Source: 38-11 sp964539975 | GTDB taxonomy: Bacteria; Bacillota; Clostridia; Tissierellales; Dethiosulfatibacteraceae | Assembly (NCBI GenBank): GCA_964539975.1 | Contig: CAZIKK010000001.1 | Location: forward strand, 168,792 to 232,791 | Direction of reading: 5' to 3' | Length of the DNA: 64,000 nt | Part shown: piece by piece, positions 55,441-64,000 of the stretch | How positions within the stretch are numbered: the stretch's first letter is position 1 | Layout of the letters: every line of letters begins with the position of its first letter | Translations under genes and position numbers: made by a program | The notes under the pieces: model-generated | Told to the model about the DNA's origin: nothing | The model's database searches: none | Seen by the model: the letters and a program-made list of their open reading frames with translations, nothing else

Positions 55441-56366
55441 TCATTTATCACATCCATTTCTTTTGCTTTTTTCCCAAAATTATCTGCTTGGGAAATCAAC
55501 ATTCCAATAAGCATTAAACCACTTCCTAAATATCCTCTTAACGGAAGTGTCTCCGACAACAGTAACATACCTCCTAATGCAGCAAAAACGGCTTCCATGC
55601 TTAATGCAATGGCAGCATGAGATGCCTTAGCATGTCTTTGAGCCACTACTTGTAAAGTATAAGCCACCCCAACAGACATGAGACCTCCATATAGTATTGG
55701 AACCAATGCGCTGATGATCCCCGACATTTGAATCTCTTCAAATAGGATAGCTACTAAGAAACTCAACAAAGAGCAAACTGCAAATTGAATGGATGATAGT
55801 CTCAAAGCGTCAACGCGCGATACAAACACGCCAATTACCAATATGTGTACCGCCCAAAAAAACGCACCTGCTAGCTGAAGAAAATCGCCAAATTCTATTC
55901 TTAAATCCTCATTAATGCTCAAGAAATATAACCCAATAGCTGCAATCAGCGCACCCGTCCAAATATTCGGGCTTGATTTTTGCTTGATCACAACACCCAA
56001 TATAGGTACTAAAACAATATAGAGACTTGTAATAAACCCAGCTTTCCCAGCTGTTGTATAAATCAGTCCCACTTGTTGCAAGGTTGCAGCGATGAACAAA
56101 ACACCCCCAGCAACGGTGCCATACTTAAGAATTTTCCGCTTATTATACCGAGCGTCATCTGATTGTTTTTCTTTAAATGCCTGTCGCTTTTTTTCGACAA
56201 AGTGAATAACAGGTATCAGTGACACACTCCCAAGAGCAAAACGAATGCCGTTAAATGTAAAAGCACCCACATATTGCATGCCCACTCTCTGTGCCACAAA
56301 AGCAAATCCCCATATTGCCGCCGTCACCAATAACAGTAAGCTTGATCTCAATTCCTTATTTACCAT
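55419..56366 (-). CDS. EamA/DMT-family transporter
   Basis: 315 residues with about ten membrane helices in two EamA repeats, a fold used for drug and metabolite efflux or uptake. The N-terminal LLLVTAAIWGFAFVAQRVG is typical of this superfamily, with conserved aromatic and Gly positions in each half. A Lys/Arg-rich cytosolic loop near residue 62-75 (KKRQAFKEKQ) separates helices. Substrate unknown. GGAGGA lies 11 bases before the ATG, a loose spacing. Upstream gene of the HEYSH lipoprotein. Confidence 0.88.
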   Translation of the reverse strand: MVNKELRSSLLLLVTAAIWGFAFVAQRVGMQYVGAFTFNGIRFALGSVSLIPVIHFVEKKRQAFKEKQSDDARYNKRKILKYGTVAGGVLFIAATLQQVGLIYTTAGKAGFITSLYIVLVPILGVVIKQKSSPNIWTGALIAAIGLYFLSINEDLRIEFGDFLQLAGAFFWAVHILVIGVFVSRVDALRLSSIQFAVCSLLSFLVAILFEEIQMSGIISALVPILYGGLMSVGVAYTLQVVAQRHAKASHAAIALSMEAVFAALGGMLLLSETLPLRGYLGSGLMLIGMLISQADNFGKKAKEMDVINEWEKQRD

Positions 56367-56521
56367 ATTTCTTTCTGTCCTCCATGTGCTTATAGTGTTC
56401 TATAAAGATTATAACACACCCCAAGCTTTCTATCCTCAATGAAACTACTTTTAAAAAACCTTCCAATAAGGTATGATAAAAGAAAAAATTGAATGTTTGG
56501 ATAGTAAAGGAGTCTTTTATA

Positions 56522-57460
56522 ATGAATGCTCATCCTGTAGATATTTTAGAGAATCTAAAGCGTGTAATTATTGGGAAAGATGAAGTCCTTGAAAACGTGG
56601 TTATATCCTTATTGGCTAAAGGCCATTTGTTAATTGAAGATGTCCCTGGTGTAGGCAAAACAACTTTGGTAAAAGCACTGGCAAAAACATTGGCGCTTTC
56701 TTACAAACGCGTCCAGTTTACACCAGATTTAATGCCTTCAGATATTCTTGGCATCACCATTTTTGACCAAAATACCAACGAATTTTTGTTTAAGAAAGGA
56801 CCCATTTTTCACCAGATTTTCCTGGCAGACGAAATCAATCGCACCTCTCCAAAAACTCAGTCTAGTTTGCTCCAAGCAATGGAAGAAGGCGAAGTATCGA
56901 CCGAAAACCAACACTTCGTTCTTGAAAAACCTTTCATGGTTCTGGCCACACAAAATCCATTAGAGTATCAAGGAACCTTTCCTTTGCCAGAAGCACAACT
57001 TGACCGGTTTTTAATGCGTCTATCCTTAGGTTATCCTAACAAGAATTCTGAAAAAGACATCTTGAAAAAACACCTTGAGTTGAAAGAATTATCTCATATT
57101 TACCCTGTCTTATCTCAAGAGGATCTTCTGACCATCCAAAAAGAAGTCTCTGAGTTGACTGTGCATGATGATATTATCGAATACATCGTCAATATTGTCA
57201 ACTTGACACGAATTGATAAAGATCTCCTCTTAGGAGCTAGTCCACGTGCATCAATCGATTTGTTGAAAGCATCTCAAGCTCGAGCCTATTTATCCGGAAG
57301 AGACTACCTCATTCCAGACGATGTGCAAAAAATGGTGTTCCCAGTATTGAACCACCGCTTGCTACTTTCTTCAGAAGCACGGATTGAAGGAAAAAGAATT
57401 CCTGAAATAATTAAATCAATTCTAAAAAAAATTGCTATCCCGGTGATTTCAAATGATTAA
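56522..57460 (+). CDS. MoxR-family AAA ATPase
   Basis: 313-residue AAA+ ATPase used as a chaperone with a partner DUF58 protein. Walker A EDVPGVGKTTL (about 39-49), Walker B IFLADEINRTSP, arginine-finger region LDRFLMRLSLGYP, and a C-terminal helical lid with GASPRASIDLL are present. AAAGGAG precedes the ATG at 56522; an earlier in-frame ATG at 56489 lacks a ribosome site. The stop overlaps the DUF58 start by 8 bases. Confidence 0.93.
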   Translation: MNAHPVDILENLKRVIIGKDEVLENVVISLLAKGHLLIEDVPGVGKTTLVKALAKTLALSYKRVQFTPDLMPSDILGITIFDQNTNEFLFKKGPIFHQIFLADEINRTSPKTQSSLLQAMEEGEVSTENQHFVLEKPFMVLATQNPLEYQGTFPLPEAQLDRFLMRLSLGYPNKNSEKDILKKHLELKELSHIYPVLSQEDLLTIQKEVSELTVHDDIIEYIVNIVNLTRIDKDLLLGASPRASIDLLKASQARAYLSGRDYLIPDDVQKMVFPVLNHRLLLSSEARIEGKRIPEIIKSILKKIAIPVISND

Positions 57461-58688
57461 GCCAACGTTTAATGTTCTGCTTTTAACCGTCCCGCTATTT
57501 ATTTTTGCATTGATGGTTGGAGGCACTATTCCTTACTTTATTCTTTATACCTATTTAATTGTGATCCTACTTCCTTGGTTGCATGGTTTTTATGTCGTTC
57601 ATCAACTGGATGCCAAAATAACTTTACCAAATAAAGATTGCTTTATTGGTGACAGTTTCACAGTACAGTACCATATCCATAACCAAAGTCTCCTCCCAAT
57701 CCCACATATGAAGGTGGATAGTAACACTATCACTCGTTTAGCTGGTAAACATCCTTCTATCCACTCCATTTCACTTGAGTCAAAGGGCGATTACATGAAA
57801 ACCGAGACGTTAAAACTCCAAAGAAGAGGCTATTATACTTTCGGAGAAATCAAAGTTCAAGTAAGCGATGTATTTAATCTATTCACATTTGAGAAAGCTT
57901 TTCAAGATCAATCAGGATTGTTGGTGTACCCCCATATCGTTCAACTCAACGCCTTTGAAATAAAAACAAGTCAACAATCTGGAGAGTTGCACACCAACAA
58001 CTTGGCCTACCTGGACAGAAGCCAAATCCATACTTTGAGAGACTATCAACCTGGCGACAACGTCAAACACATCCATTGGAAAGTTTCTGCTCGGAAAAAT
58101 AGATTAATTGTCAAAGATTATGATTCCAGAGGCGATTCCAAAGTTGAATTATTCCTAGATAACTTCGCTCCAAATTATGAAAATGATACCAACCGAACAA
58201 TTGAGGACAGATTAGTTGAAATCTGTACAAGTATCGTTAACAATTGTCTAAACGAAAATATTTCCGTTTCATTCCATACAGCCAACATAGACTCCTCTTT
58301 ATCAATAAAAGGTTCCAGTAAATCAGACTTGAGACTGTTTTTGAAAGCTTTAGCCATGGTCCAAAGCAATGGCTCGGTTGCTATGATTGAACAAATCCTT
58401 TCTAAGAAGATTTTTTTTAGTTCTAATTCAACTATCATTCTATTCACACCTGTAGTTGACAAAAAACTTGCTTCTTTGCTTATCCAGCTTCAAACTGAAA
58501 ACTATCATCCGGTGTTGTTTACCACAAAGAATACTTTCACAATAACCAACTCTTACGCACAGCACCTCGTACAGCTGCTTGAAAGTGAAGGTGTTTTCGT
58601 GCATATCTTATCACCCGAAGGAGATCCTAAGGTATTTTTGGAGAAAACATATGATAACAACCTCAAAACTTCATCGTTTTATCGATAA
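57453..58688 (+). CDS. DUF58-domain membrane protein
   Basis: 411 residues. Two membrane helices at the N-terminus (about 6-24 and 26-48) are followed by a beta-rich part and the DUF58 core with LRDYQPGDNVKHIHWK near residue 193, the family signature. DUF58 proteins carry a von Willebrand A-like fold and pair with MoxR. With the next gene they form a MoxR-DUF58-TgpA set of unknown substrate. The TgpA start lies inside its 3' end (38-base overlap). Confidence 0.88.
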   Translation: MIKPTFNVLLLTVPLFIFALMVGGTIPYFILYTYLIVILLPWLHGFYVVHQLDAKITLPNKDCFIGDSFTVQYHIHNQSLLPIPHMKVDSNTITRLAGKHPSIHSISLESKGDYMKTETLKLQRRGYYTFGEIKVQVSDVFNLFTFEKAFQDQSGLLVYPHIVQLNAFEIKTSQQSGELHTNNLAYLDRSQIHTLRDYQPGDNVKHIHWKVSARKNRLIVKDYDSRGDSKVELFLDNFAPNYENDTNRTIEDRLVEICTSIVNNCLNENISVSFHTANIDSSLSIKGSSKSDLRLFLKALAMVQSNGSVAMIEQILSKKIFFSSNSTIILFTPVVDKKLASLLIQLQTENYHPVLFTTKNTFTITNSYAQHLVQLLESEGVFVHILSPEGDPKVFLEKTYDNNLKTSSFYR

Positions 58689-60939
58689 CATCCTTTATTA
58701 CAGTCTTATATTCAGTTTAGCTCATGTTTTTGCTGTAGTGATTCACCTGCCTTATAACTTTTTTACACAGATAGGTGTTGTTTTGTTGTTAGCAACTTGT
58801 TTACGTATTGTCATTTTAAAACCTTTCATTCTGATCACCGCATTAGCTATCATCCCGATTCCATTTTTAGCCATCCATTTTTTTGTAAGACCTATCCTTG
58901 ACCCTATCATTCAATACATGGGCGCTTTTTCCCAAAACATAACCATGCATATCATTGGCTTAGAAAGTGTTGCCAGTCAAAATATTGTTCCTTTTTGGCT
59001 AGTTCTTGTCATCATTATCTCTGCTTTTACGACGATTATTTTGTATCAACTAAAACGTCCTGTTTGGCTTGTTCCCATCCATCTGTTATTTTATTTCTAT
59101 TACTGGTATACCTACGTGGACAAAGCTTTTTTGATGCTTGCTCTCTTCCTTCTTACTTTTATCATATTGATTGGATTAAACAAATACAAAACGAAACGCC
59201 TATTTGCTGGGACATCAAAATCTGATGATCATTCAGAAATTGCTTTCAATTCATGGTTTTTCACTGTACTCATTTATAGCTTGATTGCCATTTCTCTAGC
59301 CTATTTGTTGCCAAAAGGCCCCTCAATCATTCAATGGACTTGGCTAGAACAAAAAATCTACCATGCTTTCCCATTTGTTCAAGACATGAGGGTGGATACT
59401 CTATATGCTAGAAGATCAAGTGAAGCAACCTCATTTGATTTTACGATGACCGGTTACCAAGAGAAAACCAATCAACTAGGTGGCCCTGTTCAATTGAATC
59501 CTCGCATTATCATGCAGGTTATCACAACAAAACCAACTTATTTGCGAGGCAATGTGCGACATATCTATAATGGCCAATCTTGGGAAACCATTTCATACCC
59601 TAAAGAAACCCATTCATTGATCACTGATTTCTCAAATCTATCTTATGAAAGCATGCAGTTGTATCAAGAACGTTTTTTAACCATCACCCATCAATCCCTG
59701 GCTTCAACGACCTTGTTCAGTCCCTATCAGCCCGTCGAAATTCGCATGCGAGGCGGAAACAAAGTTGAAGTCACTGCTAACGACCAACTTTTGAACTATC
59801 CTCATGCCGTTTATGAAGGAGAAACATATGTGGTCAAATATTTAGAACCACTTCCTTTTCAAGATATGGTTGCGAAAGGAGCTAATTATAAACTATCTGA
59901 TCTTCCCAACCAATCTGATTATTTAAGATTGCCTGATGATCTGATTACCGATAGGACTCGAAACCTGGTGGATGCAGTAACCATTACTGCATCAACGGAT
60001 TACGAGAAAGCCACTGCCATAGAATCTTACTTGAGATCTCATTTTACCTATAGCCTTGACGTTCCTTATTACCCTGAACATTCAGACTTTGTAGATTATT
60101 TTTTGTTTGAATCTCAAGAAGGATACTGTACTCATTTCGCAAGTACAATGGCCATCCTTCTTAGAATAGCAGACATCCCAAGTCGATATATTGAAGGATA
60201 TGTCGTCAAAGAAAGAATCGATTCAAACCTTTATCAGGTTCGACTGAGCCACGCACATGCATGGGTTGAGGCATTCATTGAACCTGTTGGTTGGGTGACA
60301 TTTGAGCCAACCACATCATATCCACTCTTACACGCCTCCAGATCTGAAACGGACCCTTCTTCAGAATCCAATGAATTAAATGGTCTTAATGATCAAGAAA
60401 ACGAGAACTCTTTATATGATTTAGACGAGAGCTTTCTATCAAGGTTCGAGACCGATCACCATTTGTCTCGTACAGATCCTATCCCGTCAAAGTCATCATT
60501 TGATATCTTACATTTAATGCGATATATCTTCTTGCTATTGTTTCTGAGCCCACTAAGATACATTCTTGGATTTATTCGATTCAAGATTGATTGGCAGCGA
60601 CTTTTGCTAAAAGATGGTCGAACCCAAATAGTTGGCTTGTATCATTATATTCTCAATTTGAGCCAACTGTTAGGATATCCTTATGAATCAGGAGAAACAC
60701 ATCTCGACTTTGCCAAAAGAGTCTCTCATAAATTGAACGACCCTCCACCCTTAAACATGGGGAATGTCACACGTTTATTCGTCCATTATAAATATAGTTT
60801 TGAAATGCCCACACCAGATGAAGTCTCTCAAATGAAAGATTATATCAAGGTGCTTGAAAAACGCTTGAGAAATCATTTAGGTCTAATCGTTTTCTATCAT
60901 ATCAAATACTTTAAGCCCAAGTTCTTATCTATGAGGTGA
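58651..60939 (+). CDS. TgpA-like membrane transglutaminase
   Basis: 762 residues. About eight N-terminal membrane helices (to about 240) anchor an extracytoplasmic transglutaminase domain with Cys493 in EGYCTHFAS, the His-rich SHAHAWVEAF (His534 and His536) and FEPT, where Glu552 stands where Asp often closes the triad. One membrane helix near residue 620 leads to a cytosolic C-terminal region with a DUF4129-like tail. Related to TgpA of Pseudomonas, whose natural substrate is uncertain. GGAG lies seven to eight bases before the ATG at 58651. Confidence 0.88.
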   Translation: MITTSKLHRFIDNILYYSLIFSLAHVFAVVIHLPYNFFTQIGVVLLLATCLRIVILKPFILITALAIIPIPFLAIHFFVRPILDPIIQYMGAFSQNITMHIIGLESVASQNIVPFWLVLVIIISAFTTIILYQLKRPVWLVPIHLLFYFYYWYTYVDKAFLMLALFLLTFIILIGLNKYKTKRLFAGTSKSDDHSEIAFNSWFFTVLIYSLIAISLAYLLPKGPSIIQWTWLEQKIYHAFPFVQDMRVDTLYARRSSEATSFDFTMTGYQEKTNQLGGPVQLNPRIIMQVITTKPTYLRGNVRHIYNGQSWETISYPKETHSLITDFSNLSYESMQLYQERFLTITHQSLASTTLFSPYQPVEIRMRGGNKVEVTANDQLLNYPHAVYEGETYVVKYLEPLPFQDMVAKGANYKLSDLPNQSDYLRLPDDLITDRTRNLVDAVTITASTDYEKATAIESYLRSHFTYSLDVPYYPEHSDFVDYFLFESQEGYCTHFASTMAILLRIADIPSRYIEGYVVKERIDSNLYQVRLSHAHAWVEAFIEPVGWVTFEPTTSYPLLHASRSETDPSSESNELNGLNDQENENSLYDLDESFLSRFETDHHLSRTDPIPSKSSFDILHLMRYIFLLLFLSPLRYILGFIRFKIDWQRLLLKDGRTQIVGLYHYILNLSQLLGYPYESGETHLDFAKRVSHKLNDPPPLNMGNVTRLFVHYKYSFEMPTPDEVSQMKDYIKVLEKRLRNHLGLIVFYHIKYFKPKFLSMR

Positions 60940-60942
60940 TTT

Positions 60943-61806
60943 ATGAGTCCTACCACAAAAGGTGCTTGCCTAGTTCTTCTTTCGGCTATTTCTTTTGGCT
61001 TGATGCCTATTTTTATCGTCTTTGCCTACCAAAGTGGCATTGATACCAATACACTATTGTTATTAAGGTTTCTTTTTTCTTCTATCTTCTTTTTTTCTTA
61101 TGCTGCAAAAAAGCACGGTGGAATCAGAATCAGTAAAAAGGCCCTATTTTCTTTTTTTATACTAGGTGCCATTTGCTATACTTTTCAATCTCGTTTCTAT
61201 TTCTCCTCTTTACGTTACATTTCACCCGCTTTAGCCACACTATTCTTATATACATACCCCGCTCTTGTGACTGGTTTGTCCTTGCTCCTCAATAAAGAAC
61301 CTTTAACGCTCCGGGTTGTTTTTTCGATCATTCTTTCACTAACTGGCATCCTCTTGATTGTCGGTACCTCATTAGGAGGCATTCATATTATCGGCATACT
61401 CTATGCTTCCGGAGCTTCTTTTGTTTATGCCTTATATATTGTATACAGTAGTCGTTCTATAAAAAATATACCTACTATGATTGCTAGTGGCTTTATCGCC
61501 TTGTTCTCAGCTCTTGGCACATTAGTGGTAGGATCTTTATCAGGTGGCTTTAATTTTAATTTCTCAATTATTGGATGGCTACCTATTTCTGGGTTAGCTC
61601 TTGTTTCCACTGTTATAGCCATGACTTCCTTTCTTAAAGGCATGTCTTATTTAGGTCCAACCAAAACTTCTATTATCAGTTTAATGGAGGCAGTGTTCAC
61701 GGTGTTATTCTCCGTTATTTTTTTAAAAGACTACCTTACCTTTTCGCAACTCATTGGAGGAGTAGCCGTCTTATTGGGTGCTTATATTATCGTTCAACAA
61801 AAGTGA
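60943..61806 (+). CDS. EamA/DMT-family transporter
   Basis: 287 residues, about ten membrane helices in two EamA repeats. The N-terminal GACLVLLSAISFGLMPIFI and a C-terminal half with TKTSIISLMEAVFTVLFSV fit the drug/metabolite transporter superfamily. No substrate can be inferred. It starts three bases after the TgpA-like stop with AGGTGA, so it is the last gene of the MoxR operon. A terminator follows 18 bases later. It is a second, distinct member beside the one at 55.4 kb. Confidence 0.87.
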   Translation: MSPTTKGACLVLLSAISFGLMPIFIVFAYQSGIDTNTLLLLRFLFSSIFFFSYAAKKHGGIRISKKALFSFFILGAICYTFQSRFYFSSLRYISPALATLFLYTYPALVTGLSLLLNKEPLTLRVVFSIILSLTGILLIVGTSLGGIHIIGILYASGASFVYALYIVYSSRSIKNIPTMIASGFIALFSALGTLVVGSLSGGFNFNFSIIGWLPISGLALVSTVIAMTSFLKGMSYLGPTKTSIISLMEAVFTVLFSVIFLKDYLTFSQLIGGVAVLLGAYIIVQQK

Positions 61807-61824
61807 GCATTCGTTGATCGCATT

Positions 61825-61862
61825 AAAAAACACCGAGAATAGTACATTCTTGGTGTTTTTTT
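61825..61862. terminator. Bidirectional terminator between EamA gene and tRNA-Leu
   Basis: AAAAAACACC-G-AGAAT and ATTCT-T-GGTGTTTTTT form a long stem with T tracts on both strands. It would end both the plus-strand operon and the minus-strand tRNA. Confidence 0.88.
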
Positions 61863-61945
61863 GGTGCGGGTGAAGAGACTCGAACTCCCACGTCGAAGAC
61901 ACTAGATCCTAAGTCTAGCGCGTCTGCCAATTCCGCCACACCCGC
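61862..61945 (-). tRNA. tRNA-Leu (anticodon UAG)
   Basis: Cloverleaf on the minus strand: acceptor GCGGGTG pairs with CACCCGC, followed by discriminator A and an encoded CCA. The anticodon loop CTTAGGA (plus 61907-61913) gives UAG, reading leucine CUN codons. A long variable arm (GTGTCTTCGACGT region) confirms a class II tRNA, and GTTCGAGTC is the T arm. Confidence 0.96.
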
Positions 61946-62014
61946 TCATTAGTGACAAGACTTATTATACTCATCTGCAAGTGAAGTGTCAACCACTTTA
62001 TTCTTTTTTGTCAT

Positions 62015-62905
62015 TTAATTTTCTACAAATCTGTCGATGACTTCCTTGATTTCTAGGGAATTAATATACAAGCCTGTACTCAGTTCAAATCCACCAAACT
62101 GTCCTTTTCTAGGTATAATATGCAGGTGCCATCTAAATGCTTCCATTTCATAATCTTTAGGCAAAGAGTGAACATACATATTAAAAGGTATTTTGCCATA
62201 TATCGTCTCAATGCCTTGGAAAATTTGCTCTAAATGCTTAGAAAGAGCTTTTATCTCCTCTTTGGTTATCGCCTCAAATCGTTGGTTTTTTTTGTGAGTC
62301 AATATAATCTCACCTGATAAAAAAGCATCTTCTGGCATGTAACTTTGAAAAATTTCATCTTCAAAGATTATGTTCTCATTCTTCGTTAGTTTTCCTTTTT
62401 TTATCATCATTAATTCTTTCTCTATTTCTGGCGGCACAAAAGACATCGATAGAATCTGACTGTGTGAGTGCCGTTTTGATGCGCCCGCACTTTTTAAATG
62501 GTTTTTGTAGATCATCACACTTTTTATCTTGTCTTCATCATACAACGCTCTAAACCGTTCATGATACATTTGCAAGACATGTTGGAAATCTAAATCATCA
62601 AAGTCAAAATAATCTCTATCATGCTCTCTACATTCGATCATGACTTCATGCTTTCCGTAGTCTATCTCGCCTTGATCATGCAATGTCTCATCACATAACA
62701 ATGCTGGGAATTTGTTGTCTATAGACCTGACTACCCAAGTGTCCTCGACTTGTTGCTCATATCTGAGGCATTTTAAATCCAAAGCATACTCCGGGCAAAA
62801 CGGACACTCATCCTTTGAATTGTTTGAAAAATCATCTTTTCGATTATCTCTGATGGTATTGATCAAAACTTGTCGTCCTGTGTGTTGATTGGTTATAAGT
62901 TTCAT
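62015..62905 (-). CDS. GalT-like nucleotidyltransferase (HIT superfamily)
   Basis: 296 residues resembling galactose-1-phosphate uridylyltransferase. A CPFC motif (34-37) suggests zinc binding, HSHSQ (146-150) matches the GalT HPHxQ active site with Ser replacing Pro, and WHLHIIPR has His260 and His262. It is shorter than classic GalT and lacks other gal genes nearby, so the sugar nucleotide is unknown. AGGAGGAG precedes the ATG at 62903-62905, which lies inside dprA: the two genes overlap by 62 bases in different frames. Translation is probably coupled. Confidence 0.82.
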   Translation of the reverse strand: MKLITNQHTGRQVLINTIRDNRKDDFSNNSKDECPFCPEYALDLKCLRYEQQVEDTWVVRSIDNKFPALLCDETLHDQGEIDYGKHEVMIECREHDRDYFDFDDLDFQHVLQMYHERFRALYDEDKIKSVMIYKNHLKSAGASKRHSHSQILSMSFVPPEIEKELMMIKKGKLTKNENIIFEDEIFQSYMPEDAFLSGEIILTHKKNQRFEAITKEEIKALSKHLEQIFQGIETIYGKIPFNMYVHSLPKDYEMEAFRWHLHIIPRKGQFGGFELSTGLYINSLEIKEVIDRFVEN

Positions 62906-63806
62906 GTCTCCTCCTATTCAATGCTTCCATCCATTTTACCAAATCGCTCTCATGTTTGATGGGGATTCCTTTATCTTCAACCAGAATCTGCTCATTTAAT
63001 GTTCCATATTTGCCAGCATAAGGTTCATGTTGTGATACCGCAATTGATTTGCCATAATTCAAACCATATTGATAGGTCCATGCTGTTCCGCCTTTAATAG
63101 TGCTCTCGATGATTAATAAACCGTCAGATAAAGCAGCTTGTAGACGATTTCGCTCAATAAAGAAATAGCTTTGAGGTGGCTCGTTGGGTGCATATTCTGA
63201 AAGAATACATCCTCCACTCTCTAGTATTTTGTCATAAAGAGGTCGATGAACGTTTGGATAGACATGGCCAATACCGTTAGGTATAACGGCTAATGTTTTT
63301 CCATTACCTTCTAATGCACCTAAGTGTCCTGCTCGATCACACCCTAACGCCAATCCTGATACAACATTGCCTCGACGCTCCACAATTTTCTTCGAATACT
63401 GCTTTCCTTTCAGAAAACCCGAATCAGTAGGTTTTCTTGTGCCTACAATACCGATGTTCAAATTTCCGTTCAATACGGAAAGATCGCCTTTCACAAAAAT
63501 CACCGCCGGGCAGTCCAACCCCATTTCCAATAAGCGATTTGGAAAGCTCCTTTGAAAGCAAGAAATAATTGTAATATTCTTTAAAAAGCATTCCTCCAAA
63601 ATCATTTCTGTTTGACGCTGCGCCTCTTGGAAGGAAGCATTGCCTAGCTTGATTGATTGTTTTTTGATCGTTGCTATTCCTTCTATCAAGTCATTAAGAT
63701 CTGAGGCATCAATGTCCTCATTCTTTAACTTGTTTTTTAGTTTCAGAATAGTTCTTCTCCCTACACCTTCAATCATTAGAAGTGTCAAGACATCGCTACT
63801 ATCCAT
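62844..63806 (-). CDS. dprA: DNA processing protein DprA (Smf)
   Basis: 320 residues. Protects incoming single-stranded DNA during transformation and loads RecA. A helical N-terminal segment is followed by a Rossmann domain with NIGIVGTRKPTDSG (about 115-128), VVSGLALGCDRAGHLGALE, and the ESTIKGGTA region, all DprA signatures with some departures from the usual GxRxxS and GID forms. The C-terminal winged helix is absent or short. AGGAG lies six bases before the ATG. The 3' end overlaps the GalT-like gene. Confidence 0.88.
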   Translation of the reverse strand: MDSSDVLTLLMIEGVGRRTILKLKNKLKNEDIDASDLNDLIEGIATIKKQSIKLGNASFQEAQRQTEMILEECFLKNITIISCFQRSFPNRLLEMGLDCPAVIFVKGDLSVLNGNLNIGIVGTRKPTDSGFLKGKQYSKKIVERRGNVVSGLALGCDRAGHLGALEGNGKTLAVIPNGIGHVYPNVHRPLYDKILESGGCILSEYAPNEPPQSYFFIERNRLQAALSDGLLIIESTIKGGTAWTYQYGLNYGKSIAVSQHEPYAGKYGTLNEQILVEDKGIPIKHESDLVKWMEALNRRRHETYNQSTHRTTSFDQYHQR

Positions 63807-63830
63807 AGTTGTCTCCTATCAATCGTCTTG

Positions 63831-63858
63831 TTTATAGTATACCTGAAAAAGTCTTCAA
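63831..63858 (-). promoter_or_regulatory. dprA promoter
   Basis: Minus-strand TTGAAG (63853-63858), 16-base spacer, TATAAA (63831-63836), about 25 bases before the ATG. Confidence 0.6.
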
Positions 63859-63900
63859 AATGAACCGTTTAACTTTTGTTTGATTTCGATAACCGAAAAA

Positions 63901-63928
63901 ATCCTGTGCAACCTTACTTGCACAGGAT
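63901..63928 (-). terminator. Terminator of the gene cut by the right edge
   Basis: On the minus strand ATCCTGTGCAA-GTAAGG-TTGCACAGGAT is followed by TTTTTCGG, a strong intrinsic terminator about 23 bases after the partial reading frame. Confidence 0.93.
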
Positions 63929-63951
63929 AAGTGATTCATTTTACACAATCC

Positions 63952-64000
63952 TCAACTAAAGAACATCAACAAGACGCCTGCAGCAACAGCAGAACCAATA
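63952..64000 (-). CDS. C-terminal end of an unidentified hydrophobic protein
   Basis: The last visible 15 codons end in TGA at 63952-63954 and read IGSAVAAGVLLMFFS, a membrane-helix-like tail. The frame runs to the edge without another stop, and a strong terminator follows, which supports a real gene end. Too short for assignment; the rest lies outside the window. Confidence 0.6.
   Translation of the reverse strand, partial: IGSAVAAGVLLMFFS

Noticed and set aside
56420..56500. Promoter for the MoxR operon
   Set aside because: TATGAT with a poor TTTTAA -35 is the best candidate; too weak to claim.
1..64000. CRISPR array, prophage, transposon or tandem repeats
   Set aside because: No regularly spaced repeats, integrases, transposases or terminal inverted repeats were seen by eye; gene content is chromosomal housekeeping throughout.

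Overview
The window looks like chromosomal core DNA from a low-GC anaerobic Firmicute of the class Clostridia. The AT-rich composition, strong AGGAGG ribosome binding sites, frequent TTG/GTG starts and consensus sigma-A promoters point there. So do a valine T-box, a clostridial-type long PurL, AsnA, rubrerythrin and a giant acyl-CoA dehydratase activase-like protein of the kind found in strict anaerobes. I see no insertion sequence, phage, CRISPR array or rRNA, and genes are tightly packed.

Layout. 1-10.7 kb (minus strand): a purine operon transcribed purL-purE-purC-purF-purM-purN-purH-purD, with purD cut by the left edge; it supplies the steps from PRPP to IMP except purB and a GAR transformylase alternative to purN. 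10.8-13.5 kb: a membrane-anchored YtcJ-type amidohydrolase and a PHP phosphoesterase. 13.6-15.9 kb (plus): a patatin-like lipase and a nitroreductase. 15.9-20.1 kb (minus): valS behind a T-box with a GUA specifier, with an unannotated 57-residue membrane protein between T-box and valS, then trpS. 20.1-22.2 kb: an OmpR/EnvZ-type two-component pair. 22.3-26.7 kb (plus): a Xre-cupin regulator and potABCD polyamine transporter behind a perfect-consensus promoter with a 19-bp palindrome.

26.7-36.5 kb: cca; a secreted transglutaminase/copper-amine-oxidase-like protein; a minus-strand run of UPF0173 hydrolase, YibE/F membrane protein and lysophospholipase; and the 1428-residue activase-like protein. 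36.6-42.9 kb (minus): the classical tig-clpP-clpX and lon-engB proteostasis cluster, with a terminator and a separate lon promoter between clpX and lon, and a palindrome at the tig start site. 43-47.5 kb: asnA, an ABC-F ATPase, a VanY-type lipoprotein carboxypeptidase and a cold-shock protein.

47.6-52.7 kb (plus): the most accessory-looking block, a DUF815 AAA ATPase followed by an ABC-2 exporter whose second permease is fused to a CPBP intramembrane protease. 52.7-56.4 kb: a Nif3-like protein, rubrerythrin, a lipoprotein with an HEYSH metalloprotease motif, and an EamA transporter. 56.5-61.8 kb (plus): MoxR, DUF58 and TgpA-like transglutaminase plus a second EamA transporter. 61.9-64 kb (minus): tRNA-Leu(UAG), a GalT-like nucleotidyltransferase overlapping dprA, and the last codons of a membrane protein at the right edge.

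Most of the window is housekeeping. I found no proven new system. The best leads are the small protein placed under valine T-box control, the DUF815/ABC-2/CPBP cassette, the HEYSH lipoprotein, and three palindromes placed at the purL, pot and tig promoters.
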